Of a stretch of 64,000 bases of DNA, positions 23,036 through 32,689 are shown piece by piece (within the stretch, counting starts at the first letter, position 1; the number at the start of each line of letters is the position of its first letter). The position numbers and the translations under genes are program-made. This DNA is from Coffea arabica (lineage: Eukaryota; Streptophyta; Magnoliopsida; Gentianales; Rubiaceae): NCBI RefSeq assembly GCF_036785885.1, contig NC_092312.1, positions 11,922,001 through 11,986,000 of the forward strand. Direction: 5' to 3'. Under the pieces are notes generated by a model, which saw nothing but the letters and a program-made list of their open reading frames with translations, had not been told where the DNA came from and made no database searches.

Positions 23036-24752
23036 GTTGATCCCCTTTTCTTTTTTTTTAAAAAAAGTCAACTGTATCGTTTGAGTTGTTTGTGGCCATC
23101 TTGTGGCTGTGAAAATTTTGCTAGGTTGCTTTAAGGATATGACACAATGAGTCAGCAGTTTCAAAGGATTTTTCTGTCCATCTATCTATTCTGATACAAA
23201 TCTAGAGAAGTTAATTATGTGATTAGTAATAGCATGGAAACTGTTTCACTCATCTGTTGTTCTCTTGTCAATCAAAGCGTGACCCTGTTGCTTTATGATG
23301 ATCAAAGATTGAACAGTGCCTGTTGCTTTATGTTAGATAGATAGATAGAGAACAATTTAGTCTCAAAAAAAAAAAAAAAAGGGTTTGGTGTGTCCTCTTT
23401 GGGAAAATAGAATTTCAGCGTAGCTACAGGATGGTGTTTTTGACAATGGATGTATCAGAATATATCTCATGCTTTCATAATGCCCGTTGCTAGAGGGTTA
23501 AATTTGCTGAAGTATGTAGTCCCTTGTTAGAGAGTTGGATTTGCCTCAAGTATATATTCAAAGTAAGAATCTGAAGCACGTCGATGCAAATATGACGATA
23601 ATTTGCTTGTTCTGTTTGATTGCGGGGAGCCCCAAACCAACAGCTAATCCCTAGGGGTAAATCTTCATGCTCCAAAAAAAAAAAATTAATAAATAAGGGC
23701 CAACATATATATATATATATTTTTTAACAAAAATGTATCCAACATCAAAACAGCTACACCTACCGTACTTTTAGGGGGTTGAGAAAACTTGTAAACGGTA
23801 CATCGTTCACGTTTCTGCAGGGTGCACCGCATGCTAAGATTGGGCAGGAATTTGGAGCAATTTCTTGTGCCATACAACTTCTATTCTTGCAAAAATTTTA
23901 TTTAGCATGAATGGATTTCGAATTCGATACCTTTTACTCGCGCTCGTTCCGCTTAATCACGTAACCCATTGCCTTGATTCCCGAAGAAGAGCGAAATTTT
24001 AGAATTGGACATAAATTTCCCCTCTACAATAACGTAAATTACAAATAGCCGGTCAATGCCTTCTCTTTGCATTCATCACGGTCAACTCTGGAACTAGCGG
24101 CCAAAAACAAGAAAAAAGAAAGCTTTCAATGGCATCAAGGTTTCTCCGGAACAAAATCCCAGTATCTAGAAAAGTAAATGGTTCCGTAAGAATTGGCCCA
24201 GACATCCCTTAGTCGAAAAAAAAAATAAATGAGAAAATGAAATGTTTCATCCCTTATATTTTATAAAAATATTCTTTTCATCCCTCACTTTAAAATGAAG
24301 CAATTTCATCCCTGACATTTAAAAATTAAAACTATTACATCCCTGAATCTAATTTTCAATCTAAATCAAACCATCCAATATCTCAGTAATAAATTTCGGA
24401 GATAGAATTGATAGGTCACTTGGTTAACTCAACTTGAACAATACATGGGTCTGTGCTAGATTAATGTGTGATTTCAGGATAATGATTTTAGAAATTGATT
24501 GGAGTAGTGTTTATTACAGCTGGACGACTTGAATGAATCTAATGAGTTACTAGATGAAGTAGGATGTATTAGTAATTGACAACAAAAGATCCAAATTACT
24601 AAAACAGTGGCATCGCTTGGAGCGGGAAAAAGGTTCAGACTTGAAACCAGCGCCGAGACTGTGGTCTTTTTTATCCATTTTTGGCGGCATTTTTAATGTT
24701 CGGTTTGATCAAGACTTGCTCGATTGCGTCTGCACTTTTTCTAGGTTTATTA
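23036..24752. other. Intergenic, no gene seen
   Basis: Contains an A run at 23366, a TA run near 23706, and at 24240-24350 a repeated TTTCATCCCT-type motif resembling degraded MITE sequence. No coding region supported. Confidence 0.45.
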
Positions 24753-25033
24753 CTTCCTCCGTTACAAATTATTTGTCGCATTTCAGGATTTCAACTTTTT
24801 TAAAAATATATGATTGATGGTGATGTTAGTGAATTCATTTTCAAAATTATTGTTGAAAATTCAAATTTAAAATTTGAATTTAATATGAAATATAAATAAA
24901 AGTGGAGATAACATTAAAAATTGATACTCTCAAAAATAATTTTGAGTTCAATAAGATAATAAATATTTTAAAATATATTACTAAAATAAAAAATATGACA
25001 CTTTTAATACTTCCGACCGACCGACGGAGGGAG
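24753..25033. mobile_element. Stowaway-like MITE
   Basis: The left end CTTCCTCCGT and the right end ACGGAGGGAG are inverted copies of the CTCCCTCCGT terminus of Stowaway (Tc1/mariner) MITEs, each next to a TA dinucleotide. The interior is AT-rich and non-coding. Related interior sequence (AATTTAATA-GAAATATAAATAAA) recurs at about 25670-25710, suggesting a second, end-eroded copy. Confidence 0.75.
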
Positions 25034-26297
25034 TAACAACCAAAGGAAGAGCATACAGAGGGTCAAGGAACCAACAAATACCAGCTAGCAAAAGGAACCA
25101 ACAAATTACACTACATGTCTACTGCGGCGAGAACATTTTTCTGGTCAAAATCCTTTGGCCTTTAATTCTGGTTTTATTGAACTAATTCAAAATGGAGGCA
25201 TGAATTTAATTGAGCTTGAAATTTAATGGCAAAAGTAATTGCAGCAGCGTTCACTAGTTTTTGACGGTTTATATGGTCAATACTTTTTCCCGCTGCTGTA
25301 GTAGTTGAAGGATTAACGAGCGCTAATAAATTAGTCATAGATAACTGGCGATTTATTTCGCCGATTACGTGTATTAGACGGTTGACCGAACCTTCTATTC
25401 CTTTTCGTTTCCGGTTTGCCGTTAGCCTGTGGTTAGTTAGTGACCTGTTGCAGGTCTTTTTTCCATTTTCGTGTCCTAAACGATACATACACCTTCACTT
25501 GTCCATCTATTTGTCACTCGGATATCTTTTCCTCATTTTCTGTTTGTTCTAGAAAAAAGAAAATGTTTCAATTCCAAAACTCTAATAATTCAATGTAAAA
25601 GAAAATGCGACTAAATTGACGGTGATGTCAGTGGATTTATTTTCTAAATTGTCCTCTGAAGTTTAAACTTTAGATTTGAATTTAATACGAAATATAAATA
25701 AAGGTGAGAATAATTAATATTTAAAAAAATATATCAAAAATAACTTTAATTTATATATTTCTGAACAATTCAAAAGTACGAATATATGATAATACTTTGT
25801 ATCAGCGTATTAGTACCTGACTGACTGACTGCCAAAGTACTTTGTAGAATCAGTATGTATGCTAAAGTAAATGCAAAAGGTGCTTAGCGATTGATCGATC
25901 GGGCTTAGTCGCCAAATACCAGATCACATGGCAGGGTTTGATGGGTTTGTCTTGCTTAATAATATTAACAATCGGCCGCGGTGGGAGAATGGGACTGCCT
26001 CCTGAGTCCTGAATTGGTACTGTCGATGGCCCCAAGGCCGAAACCAGGAGGCGGACACGGTCCATGTGGCATTACATTAGATACCAGCAATCAATCAACC
26101 AGCCAGCCAACTGCTTTTAATGTTGCCCCATGTTTTTCTCCATCACATTTATTAATACTCAGCATAGAAATCAGATTTTAAAAAAAGAAAAAATAATAAT
26201 AATCAAACTAGCAACAGGGGAGAAAATAATTCAGTGGGCTAGGCTAGCCACTTTACACTTTCTTTTCTCTTGTGCTGAACAACCACTTTTGCTTGCT
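25034..26297. other. Intergenic, includes a degraded second MITE copy
   Basis: The segment about 25580-25800 resembles the interior of the MITE at 24753, but its ends are not recognisable. The rest has no supported gene. Confidence 0.4.
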
Positions 26298-26304
26298 TAT
26301 AAAA
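26298..26304 (+). promoter_or_regulatory. TATA box for the small ORF at 26450
   Basis: TATAAAA preceded by GCTTGCT, 152 bp upstream of the ATG at 26450. It is a good plant TATA sequence; the assignment to the ORF is by position only. Confidence 0.4.
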
Positions 26305-26449
26305 GCTTTTGTGTTGTAATTAACTTTCTAGCCAACCTGTCTTTCTGTCAAGCATCAAGAAAGTTTTTTCGCTTCAGTATTTCACAGCAATCTTTCATTA
26401 CTCTGTGCCTGTGGAGGAAAACCCTCAGCAGCTTTTCTCAGATCAATCA

Positions 26450-26689
26450 ATGGCTTCTCTTGTTCTTCTTCTATCCGAACTAATTAGACATGAAAATCCA
26501 GACCACCTAATTTCATTGCCCGCTTTTTCTTCTAAAACTACTACTGCCACGGCTAATCCCAGGAACCCAAGTGCTGCAGCATCCACCGCCAAAAGGGATG
26601 TCAAGATTTCCTCCAGTACAAGGTCAAGCGATTACGAGGCAGAGCAAATGCAAGATGATCTGCCAAGAGTTTGTGTGGACCTGGTTTAG
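26450..26689 (+). CDS. Hypothetical small protein, 79 aa
   Basis: The ATG context TCAATCAATGGCTTC is good for plants, and the frame continues from MASLVLLLSELIRHE to a C-terminal DDLPRVCVDLV. The middle is Ser/Thr/Ala-rich with basic residues, and the C-terminus is acidic. No signal peptide or known domain is recognisable, although a short hydrophobic stretch (LVLLL) lies near the start. A TATA box and a plausible leader lie upstream, and a T-rich tract follows the stop. Codon content is more balanced than in the chance frames nearby. I do not recognise the family; it could be a real stress-type small protein gene or a chance frame. Confidence 0.4.
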   Translation: MASLVLLLSELIRHENPDHLISLPAFSSKTTTATANPRNPSAAASTAKRDVKISSSTRSSDYEAEQMQDDLPRVCVDLV

Positions 26690-28552
26690 GGTTTTTTTTT
26701 TTTTGTTTTCCAATGTCAATGTAGTGCAATTTTAATACCAACAGATGTAGATGTGTTTATGCAAATCATTTCAAATCTAAAATTGAATTATGTGATATAT
26801 ATTTATTAATTTATACCCCGCTTTTATATTTACCGAGAGTGACAGCGCATAAAAAATTACCAATTATTTTTCCTTCAAGTTTCACTAGCCGGGATTTTGA
26901 CGTCTGATGGTGGGCCGTAACACATGAATTTCTAGCCCACAACGCTTTGAACCTTCAAAATATGACACAGCGGATTCTCCAGGCATTGCTGGGACTGGAT
27001 AATGTCAGCCCAAAAACAAAAGGCCTTCTTGGGCTTACGTGAAGAATAAGGCTTATTAGGAATGCAAATTAATGTATTTTTGGCAGGAAGGCAATCTCGG
27101 TCGGACGCCGGGCTGGAGCGGTTGTTCTGATAACCGCTCCGGAAGGTATAACATCATTTGTACATGATGTAACAATAGAACAACAGCGAGTAATATTAGA
27201 ACAACATTTTTGTGAGTTACAAGACGTGATCTGAGCCCCACAAATTTTTGAGGCCTCGTCCAGGCCGTGAACTGCCTGGAACGGTTGTCTCAGTCTTAGT
27301 CTGCAATTTAAGGTTGCATCTTGTCATCCTATGTGATAGATGCAACTCGCAGTCAAGAAGTAATCTTGATTTCCACTTTGGTCCCCCTCCAATTGGGAAA
27401 AAAATAAAATTTTTTTTGTTTGGTCGTTTGGATGTTGGACAATTCTACTTGATTAATTTCAAGAATTCACTTATGAGTGTTGCTTTTTCTCTCTCATTTG
27501 GGGACCAAGTTGCTGTCCAAGAAAACAAACAAACAAAAAAAAATGATTTGACATCGGTACCTCATTTCAATCTCTTGTTTGTTGGTTTTTGTAAGATTTG
27601 TTTCCCATTTGTGATCAATTCAAACAAGAACAAACTCGGTTCGCTAGGCTACGATCAAAAGTTTTCTTTCCACACCACACAGTACGTGAAATATTAATGG
27701 TGTATTAACAGCTCGTTTGAATTGCATTTTTTTTCTGAAATTTTTTTTTAAGATACTATGTATGTGAAGTTAAAAAAAAAAAAGTTAAAAAATGTGTTAA
27801 AAGGATATTTCCATTAAACTCCCAAAAAAAAAATGTAGCCCAATATTCTCCCCACCGACGGTGTAATGGACCCAAACTCGAGCCTCAACCCACGCTTCAA
27901 TGCACATGTTAATGAACCTAGAATTTATAATTTTGGCTTATAAATATGGATTAATTTTATTTTTACAATAAGCATAGTTGCATGCATGTTATGTATCAAA
28001 CTTTAAGTTTTTCTTACGCATCTTACGTGCATCCAAGTTACTTAGTATAAAAAAAAAAAAATTCCTATAAATATTATACATCACAATTAACCTGAAAGCT
28101 ATCACAATTATGCATCCTCCAAGCCCTTCTGTAATAAAATCACTACTGTTTAACATCACCACAAGCCCCTACCCGAGAAAGACCCTCCCTCATCCTTATG
28201 TACGATTTATTTTCGATTGACTTTGTTTAGCTCTACGTTCTTATGATAAATTAATTATTTTCTTTGACTTTGTTCTCTCGAATTTTCTCGAATCATGCCA
28301 TATACCAACTTAACTCTCGCCGCTGTATCCGCTCTGGTTTTTGTTTTTTTTTTTTGTCTTTTCTCCCCAACAATTGAAGGACGTGTTTGTTCGATTTCCA
28401 TACACTCATTTGTGGTAAATCTTTTGGTCCTAGTACTGCACATCTCGAACGTTTTGAGCTTCTTTTCTATCAGCGAACATTTTAGCTGAACTGTTTTCAC
28501 CATCACCTCCCACAGGCAATGTGTCATAGTACGCGTTTTTAAGAAGAGTAAG
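26690..28552. other. Intergenic, no gene seen
   Basis: Includes a GC-rich hairpin at 27115-27140 (GGAGCGGTT pairing with AACCGCTCC) and sequence from about 27712 that resembles the left end of the MITE at 28553. A 149-codon frame at 27248 has no domain and crosses low-complexity sequence. Confidence 0.45.
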
Positions 28553-28722
28553 AGCCTGTTTGGATTATTATTTTTTGAGAGTTTTTATTGGAAATTATAC
28601 CGTAACACTTTTTTTTGAAAATGTGACGAGCGTGAGATAAAAACGTGATTCGAAAATGTGTTAAAAAATATTCTTACAAAATTCCAAACATGTTTTACCG
28701 AAAAAGTACAATCCAAACAAAA
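28553..28722. mobile_element. Short MITE with GTTTGGAT / ATCCAAAC ends
   Basis: Starts with GCCTGTTTGGATT and ends with AATCCAAACAAA, inverted copies. The interior has AAAATGTG-type words and no frame. A sister copy lies at 47939-48082. Such ends are common in plant hAT- or Mutator-type MITEs; the superfamily is unresolved. Confidence 0.65.
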
Positions 28723-30254
28723 AGTGACCGTAACCAACTACTTTAGAGTAGTTGATCACCAAAAAAGTTGCTCATCAGAAAGACGAGAATTTGTCATATA
28801 TTGCTCCGTGAAATCCTCATTAATGACCACTTAGCACACACTACCCACATTAATGAAACCGACTCAGTTGGCCGCCACGGGACTTAAGTTCCTTCCTGGC
28901 CAAATCTCCCTAGCTGCTTGTACTCTGATTCAAGCTTTTCTGAAAAAACTTCGTCACAGGGTGCATGAAACATTGTCCAATAGCGTTTCAATCCCCTTTG
29001 ATTTTTCATTGATGGATCCACCTCTTCACCTACCTTCATGTAGAATAGAAGTAAAAATAGAATATAAATTATTGCATCAATAGAAAAAGAAAAAAGACAA
29101 AGTACCCGTAATGATGCGATTAAGAATTCATAAAGATGGTGATGTTTGTGCAATAAGCGCAATCAATGATTTCATTTCAACCCAAAAGAAAGGTCAGAGA
29201 GCTGCAAACACGAGAAATTAGATTGGATCTAAAGTTAATTAGTGATATTACGCGTTTGAGATTTTTTTCGGGTCTTCCAGTCGATCTACCCGGTGCACTA
29301 TTTGACACCGACAGCTGATTAACTCTAATCCCGAGATCTTAATACCATTTTTTTTTTTTATTTTGATCCCATTACTTCGACGACTATTTATGGGCGCATT
29401 TCTCGGAATATAGAGAATAAAATAAAGAAAAGCTACAACCAATCTTGAATCCAAATCAAACAAATGGTTGATCAGTAACATTGCTTGAAATTGCTGAGTT
29501 GTTCGCGGGTTTTGAAGTAAGAGTACGAGGTATCAAAGCTTTAAATTAAGCACGAAGGAGCCACAACAGATCTTGTACGTGATGAATTAATATCCGTTTG
29601 TTCTAATGATTACAGATCTTTGATCACAGAGAAATTTGTTCATCTCAGAGCTTGCAATAGATAAGTTGCAATTATATCACAAAATATGAGGAGGGGAAAA
29701 GGAAAACAAAAAAGAAAAAGAAGTCGAGAGTACAATCGAGTACATTTTGGACGGTTTTTTCTTAAATGAAGAAACGAATGTATTCTGCTAATGTAGAAAA
29801 CCAACATAAAGGTGACAAATGGATAGTGGTGGGCCAAGCAAGCAAGGACAAGCAAACTTGTTAACCGGCCAGGCATCAAGGGCAAAACCGGCAACATAAT
29901 TTGTTGTGGGACCTCTCGGAATTGACAATGGCGCGAAATGGTCAGTAAAACCTTCTGTTGGCGCCAAAGAAATGCAATGGCGCGAAATGTATTCTGACGA
30001 TTAAGATATTTCCAAATTGCCCGCGTGCCACTGGTCAGGAGGGAGATTTGTTATCAAAACTTGGATTTGTTTAAAGGCGTGCTCTATCATTTTGGCAAGT
30101 GGCGTGCTTTAACTTTCATGAAAACCACACGCTTTTAAGTTATTATAATTAATTGATATATATGAGATCATATTAGTAACTTTAATCAACTATGTTCGAC
30201 TTAGTTGACCATGAACAATCATATAAATTAGTCCTATTAATAGTTGTATAAATA
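28723..30254. other. Intergenic, no gene seen
   Basis: No supported gene. ATGGCGCGAAATG occurs twice (about 29928 and 29978). Confidence 0.45.
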
Positions 30255-30890
30255 AGCCTAAGTAGTTATAATCGTTGGAATCCACTATCTGACAATGATC
30301 TAACAACAAATTGAGAGATAACAATGATCCATATCTATCACCATCTTATGAGCTAGCATCAAGGAATCGACAATAGATTAGACCCTTAATTAGTTATAAT
30401 CGTCGGAATTGACTGTCCAATTTAATTGTTATAATGAGTTGTTATCATCTTAGCCCAACAACGAATTGGGGAATTCATAGGAAGATGATCCATATATACA
30501 ATCGTCTACTTATGAGGTAGCACCAAGGAATCTATAATCAAATTAGAGACTTAATTAGTTATAATCGTCGGAATTGACTATCCAATTTAATTGTTATAAT
30601 GAGTTGTTATCATCTTAGCCCAACAACGAATTGGAGAATTCATCGATTCCGATGATCCATATCTACAATTGTCGACTTATGAGTTAGCACCAAGGAATCT
30701 ATAATCAAATTAGAGACTTAATTAGTTATAATCATCGGAATCGACTATCTGATTAATTGCTGTAATTAGCTATTATCGTTATAGTCTTACAACGCATTAG
30801 GAAATTCATAACGAAATGATCCATATCTATTACCATTTTCTTATGAGCAAGCACCACATCTATCGACTATCGGATTGAATGCATAATTAG
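30255..30890. repeat. Tandem array, about four copies of a 166-bp unit
   Basis: The landmark AGTTATAATCG (ATC in the last copy) starts at 30264, 30392, 30557 and 30724, giving spacings of 128, 165 and 167 bp. Each unit also carries GTTATCATCTTAGCCCAACA-type, GATGATCCATAT and AGCACCAAGGAATC blocks. Copies 2 and 3 are the most alike. The array is non-coding. Confidence 0.85.
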
Positions 30891-31698
30891 GTGGTATTTG
30901 GTAAAAAGGTTTCGGTATAGAGAATTGAAATAAATCTCATAATCATTGTTTGGATTACTACTATCGGAATTGAAATTTTGGAATTATATCTAAAAATTTG
31001 GAGTTTTCCAATTCCCTAGTAATTTGAAGGGTATTGGATAAAAGCCAAGTCTGATTCCCTTTTAGAAACGAGGCTCGTCCCACTACTTGTTAAAAATTAA
31101 TATATAATTATATAATATATTTATAATAAAAAATGTAAATGTAATTATATTTATAAATATTATATACACATGTATAATATATTATATAAATATATATTAT
31201 ATAATAATATATTATATTAGTTAATTAAATTCATAAGGAGAGGAATTATCATATTAGGAGGTTTAATCTTTATTGCCTTATTTTCTTCCATCTTAGGAGT
31301 TTTAATCTTTATTACCTTATTTTCTTTACATGTATATTAGTACTAGTATTCATTTCATTGAATGTGAATTAGTAACACTACTAGTTTTCAGTACACGCGT
31401 GGCACGTACTAGATTTAGCATTGTTACAAACTAGTATATCATTACCGTGTATTATATATTAACTTTGGTTTACACGTGTATTAATTCAACTACTTATATC
31501 CATATATTGGCATCTCAAGACCGATCATTAAACACGAATTACAGAGCATGCTTGAACAAAAAATACAAAATAAAAGTCAATGTTAATGACGATAATTACT
31601 CTGCATGCATGCAAAAATTGCAAATTAAATGAGCGTCTGGATAACAACGCATAACTGCCACGTTGGCATAACATATTCTTCAAGTATGAACATGGCAC
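30891..31698. other. Intergenic, AT-rich
   Basis: An almost pure A/T stretch at 31095-31220, then a direct repeat of TTTAATCTTTATT-CCTTATTTTCTT at 31260-31326. No gene supported. Confidence 0.5.
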
Positions 31699-31787
31699 GT
31701 GGTAATAGTGAATTCTTACATTGTGATGAAAAAAAAAATGATTCTACAACGAGGGCGTATTGTGAATGGTTTTCTGGAATTGGGGTC

Positions 31788-31936
31788 TTCGCATTCTCAG
31801 AATGCGAGCTCATTGAGCTCGCATTTTGAGAATGCGAGCTCAGTGAGAGCTCAACATCAAAATGCGAGTTCAGTGAGCTCGCATTCTGAGAATGCGAGTT
31901 CAGTGAGCTCGCATTCTGAGAATGCGAGCTCGCACT
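31788..31936. repeat. Left hairpin array of E2
   Basis: About five units in which GCTCGCATTC and GAATGCGAGC alternate. Linkers are themselves palindromic (GAGCTCATTGAGCTC), so each arm can pair with the neighbour on either side. Confidence 0.85.
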
Positions 31937-32417
31937 AACGTTGAAACCCGCAAGCGGGATTCTGTGTTTTTTCTATTTCAAGGTTAGCTCGCATGCGGGT
32001 TAATGTTATATTTGAGCGCGAGAAGAAAAAATTGGTAATTAGGCTCTTTGGGCATTATAAGTAAATATTTAAATTAATGGCAGTTTTATTACACCAATAT
32101 TATTGTATTATCATTATTATGATTATTGTATTATTTCTTATGCAAATATAACATTTAATTATTTAAATTTGATTTTATTTTTACAATTTATAAAATTTTT
32201 ATCACTTATATAATATTTTTAAAACCCTAATACATCTAAATTTGATTTTATTTTTCAAATTTATAAGATTTTTATTTAAAAAAATGGGATACGGATAAGA
32301 TATCCGGTTGGTTCGATTTGCATAGGTGCATATGAGAATATCCGAATACTCTTTAAACCCGCATGCGTGTTTAAGGAGATTATGGCAACTCTCTGACACA
32401 CTAAATAAAAAAGATAA

Positions 32418-32602
32418 GAGCTCGCATTTGCTTCCTAGAAATAATTCCCTAGCTCTTAAAAAAGGAAAAAAAAAATTGAGAAGAGCTCGCATTCGTGGAA
32501 TGCGAGCTCAATAACCAGAGCTCGCATTCCACGAATGCGAGCTCTTGTAAGCTCGCATTTGTGAAATGCGAGCTCATTGAGCTCGCATTTCACAAATGCG
32601 AA
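32418..32602. repeat. Right hairpin array of E2
   Basis: Starts with an unpaired GAGCTCGCATTTG, then four alternating arms from 32484 to 32602: GAGCTCGCATTCGTGGAATG, its inverted copy, GCTCGCATTTGTGAAATGCG and a final TTTCACAAATGCGAAGA. Confidence 0.85.
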
Positions 32603-32689
32603 GACCCCCTGACGGAAATTAAACCTAAAATCACCCTTTTTGTAGAATTTTTTTAAAATTCATCACAAAGTTGGAAATTTCTCCAACAC

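Larger units (their letters stand above)
31699..32689. mobile_element. Element E2: about 1-kb non-autonomous relative of E1
   Basis: Both ends match E1: the outer segments share GATGAAAAAAAAAA, ATTCTACAA and then TCTTCGCATT; the right end reads inverted with GAAGACCCC, TTGTAGAATTTTTTTAAAAT and AAATTTCTCC. Hairpin arrays follow at 31788-31936 and 32418-32602. The interior is AT-rich, without a coding frame, and has a second palindrome type (CCCGC / GCGGG at about 31948 and related words at 31990 and 32359). No clear target-site duplication: candidate TCAAGTATG / TCTTGTATG is imperfect and not at the inferred left end. It probably moved with proteins from elsewhere. Confidence 0.75.

Noticed and set aside
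27248..27697. 149-codon plus-strand frame
   Set aside because: No recognisable domain, poor codon pattern and homopolymer-rich middle.
31699..31938. 79-codon frame with repeated NASSVSSHSE
   Set aside because: It reads through the hairpin array; the repeat is a by-product of the DNA palindromes.
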